Positions 1 to 9,995 are shown, counted from the stretch's first letter. The stretch is DNA of 54,710 bases from Candidatus Sulfotelmatobacter sp. (GCA_030041215.1 JASHOH010000178.1:1-54710), one strand, 5' to 3'. Program-made: numbers and translations. The notes: a model not told the origin generated them from the letters alone.

Positions 1-264
1 GGCCATCTAATCGTCAAGGCCATTTTGCAGGACTTGCTCGATCGCGGCATCTCAGAGTACGTAATGGGTGTCCGCGAGGACTGGAAGATGGAATGGACCC
101 AGGATGTGAGGAAGCGTAACTATCACTGCATTTTTGCTGACAACCTGTGGTCTCGGTGTTTGTACTGGATTCAATTCCCGCTGCGCCGCAAAGCGGCGAA
201 ACTGAAAGAATTGGTCAAGTCGCGTGCCGGCCTGCCGCGGCATCCTCCTTCCCGGCCTGAATGA
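1..264 (+). CDS. GNAT/BioF2-like acyltransferase, C-terminal fragment (cut by window start)
   Basis: Open in frame 1 from the first base, so the N-terminus lies outside the window; 87 residues are visible. The visible part starts with GHL, then a helix and a block YVMGVREDWKMEW, which matches in position the YDFLAGRESYKGRW block at the end of the complete BioF2-like protein at 14328-15584. Both are followed by an R..Y strand and a basic tail. From the family, such proteins are FemAB/CelD-like members of the GNAT fold that transfer acyl or aminoacyl groups, and they are common in polysaccharide loci. The substrate cannot be read here. It converges on the secreted propeller-like gene at 301-2169, with 36 bp between them. 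Confidence 0.6.
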   Translation, partial: GHLIVKAILQDLLDRGISEYVMGVREDWKMEWTQDVRKRNYHCIFADNLWSRCLYWIQFPLRRKAAKLKELVKSRAGLPRHPPSRPE

Positions 265-300
265 TCTCGGGCTGGATCTTTTCGCTCGCATCTTCCCGAG

Positions 301-2169
301 CTATTTCAGTTCTACAATGAACGAGTCCACGCGGCATCGCCCAGACGTTGGGCAGCCGGGAGCGTGAGGATCGCTGCCCAGGCTCCAATCCCAATCGCTG
401 CTGAACAGAAAAAACTTCCCATCCTGAGAAACATTGCCGATCGCTATCGCTCCAAAGCACGAGCCGTCCTTCGCCGAAGCATTGCAGGCTCCTGTCGCAT
501 GATGGTGCGCGAAGCGCCAGACCTTGGGTGTGCCCGTAGTTGTCACGCAAACAATCTCCCGGTCCCAAGGCTGTCGCACTGCCAATACCGGATTTGTCTG
601 TGGGTTTCGAGTTCCATCGCCTTGTAATTTGAAGCTGGATCGGGAAAACGCGCCGCAGACCGGAGCGGAATCGCTGGAGTCGACATTATTCCAGGACCAA
701 TGCGAATCCATGCTCGCAGGCACAGTGACTTCACTGGGAAGAAGTTGCGTAATTTGGTTGAGATCTGAGAGGGGCCGGAGCAGAAGGCTATAGTCCTTGC
801 TCAGTCCGCCAGCGTTGATCATATGATCGAAGCCCATGACTTTGTGCCCGCCACAATAACTGGCAACATCGTCATGACCCTTACCCTGGTTCCAGCAGGC
901 AGAAATATTGGACGTTCCCGGCATCCAGAAAATCAACGACGCTCCGTTCTGCGGACCTATTCTGACGTACTTGCCATTGCGGCTGACGCGTGCATTGTGA
1001 ACGTCGTAACCGGCAGTGCTGCGTTTCGGCGGAGCAGCGCCTCTCGACAAGTGCGTAGCCCGACTGTAGCCTTCGCGCGCATCTTTTACGGAAGCCTGAC
1101 GCCTCTCCTCTCCCGGCGCCGACCCAATGTAGACGTTATAGCCTGTCACAACCAGCCCATAGGGATTATCGATTTCAGGTGGCGCAATAGAAATTCCGCC
1201 GGGCCGATCTAAATGAATGTGCGCCTCCGGCGAAGGCGTGGTTTCGCCGAGATCGGGATGCCTCAAGGTATTCGCGGTGAGCTGCACATAATAGTCACCG
1301 GCGGGAAGGTCGCCAGAAGTGACACTCAAGTTCGCGACATGTGGCGGAGGCAGCATGCCGACAGCTACCGTGATTGGACTCATCCCAGTTCCGCCCAAGC
1401 TACCGGTTCCGGTTTCATACCAATAACAATGACCGGTGGTGCGGTCGTAATAGGTCACTTGGCTGCCCCATCCCTGCATCCACCCACCCGCATAACCGGA
1501 AAACTTTGTATCGTCGCCGCTGTTCGACATTCCCCCCGGATAGCGGCCAAAATCATCGGGCACTCCGGGGCATTTGCGAAAATCGTAAATTGTCGTTTGC
1601 TTGCCGGTCGCAATGTTAAGGCTGTTAATCGTGCCGTTGGATCCAAAGGAACCGAAAATGACGTTTGGATCGACGTAGCTGAAGCTTCCTCCACCGGGCA
1701 AATGGCAACGCGGCAGACCTTTGCAATAAGGGGTGACCTGCATGGTGGAAGCATCCATTGAGAACAGCATTCCCGCTCCCCCGCTGCTCAAGACGTAGAA
1801 GAAGTAGCCACCATGCTCGCCCAGTGCCGGATTGAATTTTCCCCATTCATTGGTTTCGGCTGAAGAGTTCGTGCCAAAACTAAATCCCGGGAACATTCCG
1901 TTGACACCCATCTCATCAGTGACGCGCATAATGCGCGAACCGAACTCTGGGTCGCGGAAAACCTGGTTTACCTTTGGTGGCGGGACTTGGCTCTCCGGCC
2001 GAAAGGTTCGGCTGGTGTCGGCGCAATATACGTCGGGGCAGGATGGGGGGCTGGTTACTTCGGCAGAGCCTTTCGCATCTTCCTGCGTCGGCATGAACCG
2101 TGCCTCAAGCAGGACAGTCGAAAGCAGAATAAGGGCAAGGAGCCCAAGGAGCCGAGATATTTTACTCAT
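301..2169 (-). CDS. Secreted beta-propeller-like protein, function unknown
   Basis: 622 residues from an ATG. Residues 1-23 form a classical signal peptide (basic start, Leu-rich core, cleavage near LLEA-RF), so the protein is exported. The body is rich in Gly, Ser, aromatic residues and Cys pairs. Short repeats of the type 'position - event - value' (FGSRIMRVTD near residue 75, EIVCVTT, then WRFAHH, then QDGKFFLFSSDWDW) suggest a WD/TolB-like propeller. A segment near residues 275-350 looks like an inserted Ig/Fn3-like domain (LPAGDYYVQL). It is a paralogue of 6135-8156: both share the RVTD, EIVC[VI]TT, R[FV].FAH and [SG]QDG.F blocks and a C-terminus ending V[ED]SF or SDVL followed by VV/IVEL[KQ]. 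It is transcribed alone, divergent from the methyltransferase at 2466. No catalytic residues recognised; a surface binding or structural role is inference. Confidence 0.75.
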   Translation of the reverse strand: MSKISRLLGLLALILLSTVLLEARFMPTQEDAKGSAEVTSPPSCPDVYCADTSRTFRPESQVPPPKVNQVFRDPEFGSRIMRVTDEMGVNGMFPGFSFGTNSSAETNEWGKFNPALGEHGGYFFYVLSSGGAGMLFSMDASTMQVTPYCKGLPRCHLPGGGSFSYVDPNVIFGSFGSNGTINSLNIATGKQTTIYDFRKCPGVPDDFGRYPGGMSNSGDDTKFSGYAGGWMQGWGSQVTYYDRTTGHCYWYETGTGSLGGTGMSPITVAVGMLPPPHVANLSVTSGDLPAGDYYVQLTANTLRHPDLGETTPSPEAHIHLDRPGGISIAPPEIDNPYGLVVTGYNVYIGSAPGEERRQASVKDAREGYSRATHLSRGAAPPKRSTAGYDVHNARVSRNGKYVRIGPQNGASLIFWMPGTSNISACWNQGKGHDDVASYCGGHKVMGFDHMINAGGLSKDYSLLLRPLSDLNQITQLLPSEVTVPASMDSHWSWNNVDSSDSAPVCGAFSRSSFKLQGDGTRNPQTNPVLAVRQPWDREIVCVTTTGTPKVWRFAHHHATGACNASAKDGSCFGAIAIGNVSQDGKFFLFSSDWDWSLGSDPHAPGCPTSGRCRVDSFIVELK

Positions 2170-2465
2170 TTATTTTTAGAGCCCGAATCTGGACTCCACG
2201 TGGAAAATACGCGATCTAAAAGGCTTACATGTAATCATCCGTCAAACAAAGGACTTACGCGTCAGTCTTAGTCCGACCATGCAATGTAGCTAGATAATGA
2301 TGATGAGGCAGAGATCTGAGAAATGCAAGGGCTTTTGTTTGTGCCGCCTTTCCGTCCATTGAGGTAGAATACGCCGAAGTAAACGTTTGCCTGTTGGCGA
2401 TGCGTCTGCCAAAAACCCTAAGACGACGAAGACGTAATGGCAGCTGAAGAAACAGGTGATGCCGT

Positions 2466-3329
2466 ATGAGAAAGCTATTTCTAAAGACTTGGCGCCGCGC
2501 CGTTCTGGTCATGTGCGCGCCCATCTTCTTAGGCCGTTTCTTCCAGCGAGAGACTGGATCCGAGTACGGGGTCGGATTCCTCCGCAAAGCCCGGCTGCTG
2601 GTACGGATGTTTCGGAACCGCTTCAGGATTGTGACTGCTTCAGGATTTCTGGACCAGGTAGTCATGGTGAGCGAGCTACTCCGCATTCCCCGCAGTGTTG
2701 CGGGAGCCGTGGTGGAATGCGGCAGCTACTGCGGTGGCAGCACTGCGAATTTGTCGCTGGTTTGCGCTCTGGTAGGTCGCACGCTGCATGTCTTCGATTC
2801 TTTTGCGGGCTTGCCCGAACCCTCCGCGGCCGACCAGCTCCACGTTCTCCCTTCAGTTCAGGAGCTTCGCGCTTTCGAGAAAGGAGATTTCTGCGGCAGT
2901 TTGGAGACCGTCAAGTCGAACGTTCAGCGGTTTGGGAACTTAGGCGTCTGCCGTTTTCACGTTGGCTACTTTGACCAGACCCTTCCTGGGTTCAAGGAGC
3001 CATGCGTCTTCGCCTTCTGCGATGTGGACCTGCGCGGGTCCCTTGAAACTTGTATCGAGTACCTGTGGCCGCTGCTGGCGGACCGCGGGTTTTTATTTAC
3101 GCACGAAGCAAATCACATGGAGATCGCAGGACTGTTTTTTGACCCAGGCTGGTGGAACGCGCACGTGCACTCAGTCCCGCCCGGGCTGGTCGGTGGTGGC
3201 AGCGGCTTAGGCCTGTACGTCTCCGATCAGGGTTTTTTCCGGAGCAGCATTGGCTTCGCCATGAAGAACATTCGGCCTGCGGATTTTGCAGCCTCCGGTT
3301 CGGTCAAACCGAGCCTTCTTTCGGGATAG
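2466..3329 (+). CDS. TylF/MycF-like class I SAM methyltransferase
   Basis: 287 residues. SAM-binding motif I is VECGSYCGGST (residues 83-93), followed by FDSFAGLP (110-117), the signature of the TylF/MycF macrocin O-methyltransferase family, and a DVD metal-type motif at 186-188. Family members O-methylate sugar hydroxyls in a metal-dependent way. Here the likely substrate is a sugar of the local polysaccharide (inference from context). The first 50 residues are basic and hydrophobic and may hold the protein near the membrane. The start is an ATG with AGGTG about 8 bases upstream. It probably begins a plus-strand unit with the glycosyltransferases at 3468 and 5150. The N-terminal extension is longer than the catalytic fold needs. 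Confidence 0.8.
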   Translation: MRKLFLKTWRRAVLVMCAPIFLGRFFQRETGSEYGVGFLRKARLLVRMFRNRFRIVTASGFLDQVVMVSELLRIPRSVAGAVVECGSYCGGSTANLSLVCALVGRTLHVFDSFAGLPEPSAADQLHVLPSVQELRAFEKGDFCGSLETVKSNVQRFGNLGVCRFHVGYFDQTLPGFKEPCVFAFCDVDLRGSLETCIEYLWPLLADRGFLFTHEANHMEIAGLFFDPGWWNAHVHSVPPGLVGGGSGLGLYVSDQGFFRSSIGFAMKNIRPADFAASGSVKPSLLSG

Positions 3330-3467
3330 TAGCATCACGGACGCTAGGACTTGCAGCAAAACTGTGGGTCTTGCTTCGCAGAGCGGCAGGGACGGACGCT
3401 TCCTGTGTCACATCTATGATGGCGAAATGCTAATTACTATGTCCACGAAGCGGAACCCCAAAGAACA

Positions 3468-5090
3468 ATGACGACCGTCCCTGCCGAGCAGTCCTCTCCT
3501 ACAGCTGTAAGAAGCTTGTGGTTCCCTTCAGACACAGCGGTCGCGTTCCTACTTTTCACCGCAGCCTTCGCCATACGCCTTCCTTTCCTTTGGATTGCCC
3601 CCAATAACACGACGGACGCTTGGTCACGCTACCACTACGCGATTTTATGGTTGCAGCGACCAGCGGAGCTCCCTCATGCGACCTCCGTTGATGCCTGGCT
3701 CCCCTTGCATTTCTGGTTATTGGGAGCCGTCATCTGGGTCACCAAGTCAGAAATGGGCGCGCGAGTGTTCACTGCCCTGCTTGGGGCAATGACAGTCCCG
3801 TTTTTCTGGGGAATCGTGAAGCGGGCGTTCGACCCCGACGTGGCACTGGCATCGTCGATCGCGCTGATACTATTTGATTTTCATATTGCCTTTAGCGTAA
3901 CCACCGGCTCGGAAATCCCGACAATTTTCTTTATGGCCGCTGGTGCTTATGCGTGGCTTCGTTACGCATCGGATGAGGGCTGGCATTGGGCACTACTGTC
4001 GGCTCTCATGTTGGGAGCAGCCTGCCTGTGCCGCTTCGAGGCGTGGCTGTTCCCCCCGGTACTCGCTTTAATGACGCTCGACTCAGGCTCGGGTTTCCGT
4101 CCGTTTTCGCTTGACAGCCGCACGTTCAAGAGAGCGCTGATCTTCACTTGTCTCGCCGCAGCGTCGCCCGTAGGGTGGTTGACCTTTAGCTATCTGAAAT
4201 GGGGCGATCCGCTGGAGCTGCCGCATCGCACCGCGTGGCTTAATCTTCACTTCCGCCCGACGGTACTTCGTCACGATACGACCTTTCGGCTTTTTTCCGT
4301 ACCTGGTTCTCTGTTGGTATCGTTAAGCCCGCTGGTCGCGCTTCTGGCCTGCGTCGGATTTGTCTGCGTTTTCAGGCAGTCTTCGCGTCCGGCGCGCAGC
4401 CTCGTCCTGTTGGCGCTGACGATGCTCATCTTCAATTATTGGAGCGCGCTTCGCTATGAAGCGACCCAGGCTCGATACACGCTGCTCTATAGCTGGCTTC
4501 TGTTGCCCTGTGCGTTTTTTGGAGGGAGGTGCCTAGCGAAGCGATGGAACGGGGTACGGCCGCGCGCAGTGCTCACGGCAACTTTGATCTTTTTCTTCCT
4601 ATGGCAGTTGGCGGTCGTCGCCGCAGCTGCCTACGCACCTCCTAAGATTGCTGATCGGCTGGGCGGAATGTCGCCTACTTTGCCCCTGCATCACGAAATG
4701 CGTGGCCTGACGAGTTGGCTGTTGCGAAATCATCCGCCTTCGCAGCCAGTCGTCCTGGATGATTTCAATTGGGAATCAGCGGCGATCTCGCGGTTTGCGC
4801 ATCTCGACCCAGATGTAACGTTCGGCGTGACTGCCACGCATTACGCCAATCCGATTACCCTGAAGCCTGACCTGGAGCAATTCGTCGCGAACAATCATCC
4901 GCTGTTGCTCATCTGCTCTCCCTACGGTCCAATAGGAACGATGTGGTCGGTTGACAGCCGCCAGCAGCTTGATGTGCCAGACTTCGGTCTCCATCTCGAG
5001 CTTAGATGGGCCGGTGAGCGCTGGCGCGTCTACGCCATCACGTATGGAAGTAGATCGGGTGCTCTAACGCCAGGCTTGGTGGCCCCCTAA
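3468..5090 (+). CDS. GT39/ArnT-like integral membrane glycosyltransferase
   Basis: 540 residues with about 10-12 hydrophobic segments. The first periplasmic loop has the D50-x3-R54 pair ([11 protein letters not shown]) and a later loop has the pattern [14 protein letters not shown], as in the PMT/ArnT GT-C fold (glycosyltransferase family 39). Such enzymes use polyprenyl-phosphate-linked sugars and glycosylate lipid, polysaccharide or protein acceptors outside the inner membrane. The C-terminal ~130 residues form a soluble domain. The next gene is a GT2 enzyme of the Dpm1 type, which could make the polyprenyl-phosphate sugar donor for this protein; the pairing is inference from adjacency. The ATG overlaps the TGA of a ten-codon frame ([10 protein letters not shown], from 3439), which I do not count as a gene. 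Confidence 0.8.
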   Translation: MTTVPAEQSSPTAVRSLWFPSDTAVAFLLFTAAFAIRLPFLWIAPNNTTDAWSRYHYAILWLQRPAELPHATSVDAWLPLHFWLLGAVIWVTKSEMGARVFTALLGAMTVPFFWGIVKRAFDPDVALASSIALILFDFHIAFSVTTGSEIPTIFFMAAGAYAWLRYASDEGWHWALLSALMLGAACLCRFEAWLFPPVLALMTLDSGSGFRPFSLDSRTFKRALIFTCLAAASPVGWLTFSYLKWGDPLELPHRTAWLNLHFRPTVLRHDTTFRLFSVPGSLLVSLSPLVALLACVGFVCVFRQSSRPARSLVLLALTMLIFNYWSALRYEATQARYTLLYSWLLLPCAFFGGRCLAKRWNGVRPRAVLTATLIFFFLWQLAVVAAAAYAPPKIADRLGGMSPTLPLHHEMRGLTSWLLRNHPPSQPVVLDDFNWESAAISRFAHLDPDVTFGVTATHYANPITLKPDLEQFVANNHPLLLICSPYGPIGTMWSVDSRQQLDVPDFGLHLELRWAGERWRVYAITYGSRSGALTPGLVAP

Positions 5091-5149
5091 GGAAGCCGGG
5101 ACGGCAATTAGATTTGCACTCCGTATTCCAGTGCAATACGATGCCGAAC

Positions 5150-5896
5150 ATGAAACTTTCAGTCGTAATGCCCGTGTACAACGAGCGCGCCACGCTGCGG
5201 CAGGTGGTGGAAAGAGTGCTCGCGGTCCCGTTGGAAATGGAATTGATCTGTGTTGACGACGGATCGACCGATGGTTCCCGCGACATACTCGCCGAGTTGC
5301 AATCCCGGCACTCCCGGGTCCGTGTCCTGCTGCAACCGAAGAATATGGGCAAGGGGGCGGCGCTGCATCGCGGCATCCGAGAGGCCATCGGCGATTTCGT
5401 TATCATTCAGGACGCCGACCTTGAATACGATCCCTCCGACTATCCCGCGCTGCTCGAGCCCTTGCTGCAAGGCCGCGCCGACGTTGTCTATGGATCCCGG
5501 TTTCTCTCCGGCCGTCCTCATCGCGTGCTGTACTTCTGGCATTCCGTGGGCAATTCGATTCTAACTATGCTCTCCAACGCACTGACGGATATCAATCTGA
5601 CGGACATGGAAACCTGTTACAAAGTGTTTCGGCGGGAGGTAATTCAGTCGATTCCACTGAAGGAAACGCGCTTCGGCTTCGAGCCGGAGATCACGGTGAA
5701 GATCGCCAAGCGGAAGCTGCGCATCTACGAAGTCGGAATCAGTTACTGGGGCCGGACCTATGAAGAAGGAAAGAAAATTAACTGGAAAGATGGAGTGCGG
5801 GCGCTGTGGTGCCTGCTAAAGTACTGCATCACGGAGCCGGCGGTGAAGAGACCGTCGACAGTTTCAGAGATGTCAGGCGATGCGGCGGAACTCTAA
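5150..5896 (+). CDS. GT2 polyprenyl-phosphate glycosyltransferase (Dpm1/GtrB-like)
   Basis: 248 residues from the ATG giving [12 protein letters not shown], the usual N-terminus of the family. An in-frame ATG at 5141 and a TTG at 5114 are alternatives and there is no clear Shine-Dalgarno site. GT-A motifs: VDDGSTDGS (35-43), [17 protein letters not shown] (88-95, the DXD metal site), MET.YKVFRR, and the late signature Y.GR.YEEGKKI.WKDG. No transmembrane pair follows, so it is the short soluble type such as dolichyl-phosphate mannosyl/glucosyl transferases. It would transfer a sugar from a nucleotide donor to polyprenyl phosphate, feeding the GT39-like protein encoded 60 bp upstream. Confidence 0.85.
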   Translation: MKLSVVMPVYNERATLRQVVERVLAVPLEMELICVDDGSTDGSRDILAELQSRHSRVRVLLQPKNMGKGAALHRGIREAIGDFVIIQDADLEYDPSDYPALLEPLLQGRADVVYGSRFLSGRPHRVLYFWHSVGNSILTMLSNALTDINLTDMETCYKVFRREVIQSIPLKETRFGFEPEITVKIAKRKLRIYEVGISYWGRTYEEGKKINWKDGVRALWCLLKYCITEPAVKRPSTVSEMSGDAAEL

Positions 5897-5905
5897 AAAG
5901 CAGGT

Positions 5906-5947
5906 TTCAAAGTTTCACGGTTTCAAGCTTCAAAGTTTCACGGTTTC
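5906..5947. repeat. 19-bp direct repeat, two copies, 23-bp period
   Basis: TTCAAAGTTTCACGGTTTC occurs exactly twice, at 5906-5924 and 5929-5947. Shorter partial units of the same type (GTTTC, GAAGTTTCTGAAGG) follow to about 5961. It sits just downstream of the GT2 stop codon and before the lipoprotein gene. It is AT-rich and low in complexity compared with its surroundings. It may be a remnant of an interspersed intergenic repeat; no function can be assigned. Confidence 0.75.
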
Positions 5948-6134
5948 CGAAGTTTCTGAAGGCCGTCCTTAGGCCTGTTTAAATTCTGCCCTTGTGTGTG
6001 CTTATAGGACACATACCTTTGGTGGAAGAACATAGCCCTTCGTTATCTGGGTTGAAGACAATTCCCGCCATACAGTCAAGCGCAAGGACTTCGGAAACGC
6101 CGTGGTCCCCCCACCTTCATTCCGAGGTTTGCGC

Positions 6135-8156
6135 ATGGCGTGCGAAAGATCGCGTCAACTGTTCCTGGTGAAGAAACCATTCTACTGTCATCTGCTAGCA
6201 GTTTTATTGGTTCTGGCTTGCCTAGCGCTGAGCGCTTGCAGCATGCTTTCTGGTCAGCCCGCGGCCGCGGTGTCGCCGACAAATTTGTCTTCAAGCCCGG
6301 TGAAAGTTGAGGTCACGCCCGCCACTGCCACAGTAGCTTCGGGCGGGCAGGTACAGTTTTCTGCCACGGTAACAAACACAGGAAATTCGGCTGTTACCTG
6401 GTCCGTGACTTCCGGCAGCATTTCCAGCACGGGCCTCTTCACGGCACCGGTCGCCAAGAGCGCTCAACAAGTTACGGTAACGGCAAAAAGTGTGGCGAAC
6501 TCTTCGTCGCAAGATAGCGCTAGTGCGACGGTAATGGTCCCCGCGACGCTGCAAATTCAAACGACCACACTTCCCGTGGGCATGGCCGACGTCGCCTACT
6601 GGGCGAGTCTTACGGCCAGTGGCGGAACGCAGCCATATCAGTGGAGCATACCGTCCGGATCACTTCCGACCGGACTGGGATTGAGCAAATCAAGCGGCGC
6701 GATTAGCGGAACGACTGAACAGACCGGCGCTTTTCCATTGCTTGTGCAGGCGACGGACGCAAAAGGGAACACGGCAAACCAGAGCCTGACGATCACGATG
6801 GATGCCAAGGGAACAAATTGTGGGCCGCCTGACTATTACTGTTCCAGGAGTGACACTAAATTCAGCCCTGTGCCAAACCCCATGCCGAGCTGGGGCGGGC
6901 TTATGGGAACGAATACGGTTGTGAATGACCCAGCATTCTACAATCCGATCGTCAGGGTAACGGATGCATCGCTCGGAGTCAGCGACGGTTACTGCACAGG
7001 GCTGGGAGGGTCAGGAGATGTTCCGCAACTATGGAATGCGGACTCTACGATTTTTCTGATTTGCGACCAGAACGGCGCGTACTTTCCCATTGGCTTCGAT
7101 CCGGTGAATTTCAAGTCACTCGGCCCACTCTATGGCATGAATCCCACTTACTACCGAAGCGGTCCCGGCGTGTTTTCACACACTGACCCGAACCGCTTCT
7201 ATGCGTTAAGCCGGGGCCGGCTACAGACAATCGACTACTCGAACCGGACGACCCCTCCGACGCCGCAACCGGTGTATGACTTCACTAGCTGCGGAATCCC
7301 GATGATCGGATGGCAAACCACGGGCGGTACGGATACGACAGACACAATTTTCGCCGCCGGTTTCTCGACGATCGCGGATCAGGGGACGGGCTATTTTGTT
7401 GCCGTCTATAACATGTCCACTCAGGTCTGCTATAACCTCAACACTCTGACCGGAGTGGTTACCCAGTATCCCGGCGCGAAAGTAATCGGAACGGTCGATA
7501 GCCCTGACCGCTTCTACGTCCACAATGTAAAAATGAAAGGCGCAACCGCGCTCGTCGTCTCCCCTCAAAAATGTATCGGGAGCTGCGGTCCTCACCCCTA
7601 TGCTTGGGTAATTGGGACCACCCAACTGTTCGGGCTAGGTCATCCACGAGGAGGAGGGCACTGGGCGACCGGCTGCGGAAAATGGCTAAACAATCCGGGG
7701 GCGCCAAACGACTATACCGTGACCCGGGATTACTTGAATCCTAGCGTTTACGAGTCCGTATGGACTGTGCCCACCGCACAGTGCGGCGCAGCACCTCGCA
7801 TGTCTTGCGTCCAGCCCTTTGATTCGCATCCTGCCTGGTTAGGTGATTGCTCTGACACCGGTCCGGTGTGCATGGCTACGGTTGCCACGAACAATATAGT
7901 GGAGTATCCCTACCAGAACGAAATCGTCTGCATCACGACGGACGGTTCGAACCGGCAGGTACGCTTCGCGCATACCTACTCCAGCCTTGCTGACGGAGGA
8001 TTCGACGCCCAATGGTCCATCGGTCAGCCGTCGCAGGATGGGAACTTCTACGCCTGGACGACAACGGCCGGCGGGCAGTTCGGCTGTACCGACGGTACCT
8101 TCAACTGCAGTGTGTCCGAGAGGCGCAGCGACGTCCTGGTCGTAAAGCTGCAATAA
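6135..8156 (+). CDS. Lipoprotein with Ig-like domains and a propeller-like C-terminal region
   Basis: 673 residues from ATG 6135; an in-frame GTG at 6102 would add 11 residues before the signal. The signal peptide ends in the lipobox LSAC (about residues 32-35), so the protein is predicted to be lipidated. Domains: a BIG2-type Ig-like repeat (about 55-140, V.VTP.TATV..GG..QFSATV ... VTWSV), then a He_PIG-type putative Ig domain (about 145-235, LP.G....A.L.ASGG..PYQWSI ... G.ISGT), then a 430-residue region homologous to the mature part of 301-2169 (IVRVTDASLG, EIVCITT, VRFAHTY, SQDGNFYAW). The last 21 codons resemble the remnant at 10207-10279. The Ig part probably positions the propeller-like head at the cell surface. 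Catalysis is not evident. Confidence 0.8.
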   Translation: MACERSRQLFLVKKPFYCHLLAVLLVLACLALSACSMLSGQPAAAVSPTNLSSSPVKVEVTPATATVASGGQVQFSATVTNTGNSAVTWSVTSGSISSTGLFTAPVAKSAQQVTVTAKSVANSSSQDSASATVMVPATLQIQTTTLPVGMADVAYWASLTASGGTQPYQWSIPSGSLPTGLGLSKSSGAISGTTEQTGAFPLLVQATDAKGNTANQSLTITMDAKGTNCGPPDYYCSRSDTKFSPVPNPMPSWGGLMGTNTVVNDPAFYNPIVRVTDASLGVSDGYCTGLGGSGDVPQLWNADSTIFLICDQNGAYFPIGFDPVNFKSLGPLYGMNPTYYRSGPGVFSHTDPNRFYALSRGRLQTIDYSNRTTPPTPQPVYDFTSCGIPMIGWQTTGGTDTTDTIFAAGFSTIADQGTGYFVAVYNMSTQVCYNLNTLTGVVTQYPGAKVIGTVDSPDRFYVHNVKMKGATALVVSPQKCIGSCGPHPYAWVIGTTQLFGLGHPRGGGHWATGCGKWLNNPGAPNDYTVTRDYLNPSVYESVWTVPTAQCGAAPRMSCVQPFDSHPAWLGDCSDTGPVCMATVATNNIVEYPYQNEIVCITTDGSNRQVRFAHTYSSLADGGFDAQWSIGQPSQDGNFYAWTTTAGGQFGCTDGTFNCSVSERRSDVLVVKLQ

Positions 8157-8495
8157 CACTTTCACCCCTGGAATCCAGTTGGAGTGGCGTTTTGACATCT
8201 GGGTCGTAACCACCTTTGCCGGGCGCAACTTTCGAGAATAAGTTATATTGGACACGTGTAGACTTTGCCGCGGCCTCTGTTCGGCATGATTCGAAACGAT
8301 GGCGCCGGGGCGGGCCACCAAGGGATGGATCTTCGCCTCCCTCCCGCCAGCGGCTCCTGACGTCGAGAGCACGTGCGTTGCTGAACGGTGTTCTCTCTTG
8401 GGGCGATCTATCCGGGCGATTGTCAAAAGGAAGATCCTGCTGAGTTACCATTAACTGGTTAGCAGGTTCCGGCTTTGACCCGCGGGGGACAAGGG
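8157..8495. other. Non-coding gap, 339 bp
   Basis: Between the lipoprotein stop and the multi-TM protein. Six-frame inspection gives only short overlapping frames with no family resemblance, and I see no convincing hairpin terminator or tRNA. A promoter for the next gene is expected here but no -35/-10 pair is good enough to place. Confidence 0.4.
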
Positions 8496-9995
8496 ATGAC
8501 TCGGTCACGCAGTGCGGCTGAGAGGGGAAGCGACGGATACTGGTGGGCGCTGGCCGTAGTCACAATCATCCTGTGCACTCCCGTTTTGGCCGTCCGCTAC
8601 CCTCCTTTGGTGGACTACCCAAACCATCTTGCACGGGCCTGGATTCTGTTCCACTATTCCGACACGCCACTTTTCCAGCAGAATTATCGTTTCCACGCGG
8701 TGCCGGTTCCGAACCTAGCAGTTGATATCATCATTCCTCTGCTGTTGCGGGGTTTCGGTGTCTTTTCGGCGGGCAAAATCTTTCTGCTGATGACCATCGT
8801 TTTGTTCGTGGCAGGCTGCCATGAGTTGGGAACCTCAGTGCGTGGCAAGCCGACTTGGCTCGCTCTACCGTGTTGCTTCGCGGTGTACTGCTCAGAGTTG
8901 CTCTGGGGGTTTCTGAATTTTACTTTTGCGTTCGCACTATTCCTCATCTGTCTCGCTTGCTGGTTACGATGGCGACCCCACTGGACCACCAGACGTTTGC
9001 TGGCCTTAGTTTTTATGGTGGGCTGCACCTACATTGCTCATTTAATGCCCTATGCCTTCAGCTGCATCGCCATCGGAGTCATGACCCTCTGGTATGTGGC
9101 AAAGCGTGAGATGACACTCCGGCACGCAGCACTCGCCCTCATCCCGATTGTTCCCCCAGCTCTGGTTTTTGCATTTTATATGCAACATGGCGGCGAGGTC
9201 GGCTCCGTGCGATGGGATACGTTGAAAGGGAAGATCGCCGGCGCACTTAGTCTGATCCTCACCTACGACCGCCGCGTGGACCTTCTCACGGTTGCGGGCT
9301 TCTTGGTGATAGCACTGGCTATCATCCTAAATAGGAAATCGGTGCGAGTCTTTGCGCCATTGTTTGCCGCGAGTTTGTGCTTTTTTCTTCTCTTCTTGAT
9401 CTTACCTTACGGAATGCTCACCGGCGGTGGAGCGGACACTCGCTTTGTCCTGCCCGCCGTGCTGCTGCTGGTTCTCTCGCTGGAAATCCATCTGCCCCCG
9501 CGAACGGCTGTCGCCCTTCTGGCCGGTGGGCTCGCTCTCTCGACCCTTCGCATTGCTTCGATCGCCTCTGCATGGCGTCAGATGGATAAGAAGACCTTTG
9601 CTGCACTTGCGCTGTTAAGCACCGTTCCCGATGGCGCTCGTGTCTACCCAGCCATTTGCCTGGACTGTGAAAACAAAGTGCAGCGAGGGCTACATCACGC
9701 AGTCTTGTATGCCACCGTATTCCGACATGCGTTCGTTCCCACTCTTTTGGGGATGGATTCTCAGCAGGTTCTTCTTTTCCGCAAGCAGGGAATCTACCGT
9801 GGCCTGGGGGCTGAGGGTTGGATGCATTCTGTGGGTAATTTCGATTTTGTTTGGGAGTACGTCATCCCTAGCAGCGCAGACGAGCAACTCCAGCGCTGCT
9901 GCCCGATCGTCCAGCGGGACGGCGACTTTGCCCTGCGTCAAGTGCGCAAGGAGGGCAAGTTGGGTGTGCCAGCGGCATCGGTGACGGGCCACTAA
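8496..9995 (+). CDS. Multi-spanning membrane protein, GT-C-like, function unknown
   Basis: 499 residues from ATG 8496, preceded by GGGGGACAAGGG; an in-frame TTG at 8475 is less likely. About 10-11 hydrophobic segments are spread over residues 15-390, followed by a soluble C-terminal domain of about 110 residues. The first loop carries VDYPNHLARAW; an acidic residue shortly after TM1, together with this layout, recalls GT-C glycosyltransferases, but no family-defining motif was recognised. A YPAICLDCEN segment and a late aromatic strand lie in the tail. It stands between gene remnants and a lipoprotein gene, so operon context gives little. A polyprenyl-linked glycosyltransferase is a guess; 'conserved membrane protein' is the safe label. 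Confidence 0.65.
   Translation: MTRSRSAAERGSDGYWWALAVVTIILCTPVLAVRYPPLVDYPNHLARAWILFHYSDTPLFQQNYRFHAVPVPNLAVDIIIPLLLRGFGVFSAGKIFLLMTIVLFVAGCHELGTSVRGKPTWLALPCCFAVYCSELLWGFLNFTFAFALFLICLACWLRWRPHWTTRRLLALVFMVGCTYIAHLMPYAFSCIAIGVMTLWYVAKREMTLRHAALALIPIVPPALVFAFYMQHGGEVGSVRWDTLKGKIAGALSLILTYDRRVDLLTVAGFLVIALAIILNRKSVRVFAPLFAASLCFFLLFLILPYGMLTGGGADTRFVLPAVLLLVLSLEIHLPPRTAVALLAGGLALSTLRIASIASAWRQMDKKTFAALALLSTVPDGARVYPAICLDCENKVQRGLHHAVLYATVFRHAFVPTLLGMDSQQVLLFRKQGIYRGLGAEGWMHSVGNFDFVWEYVIPSSADEQLQRCCPIVQRDGDFALRQVRKEGKLGVPAASVTGH

Noticed and set aside
266-300. CTCGGG / CCCGAG inverted repeat between the first two genes as a terminator
   Set aside because: Only 6 bp of stem with a 23-base loop and no T-run; too weak to call.
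823-1761. Long plus-strand open frames (about 129 and 182 codons) opposite the secreted propeller-like gene
   Set aside because: They have no family resemblance and mirror a gene with a clear signal peptide and a full-length paralogue; typical shadows in GC-rich DNA.
3439-3471. Ten-codon frame overlapping the GT39-like start as a leader peptide
   Set aside because: No attenuator-type hairpin or codon run was seen; chance overlap is more likely.
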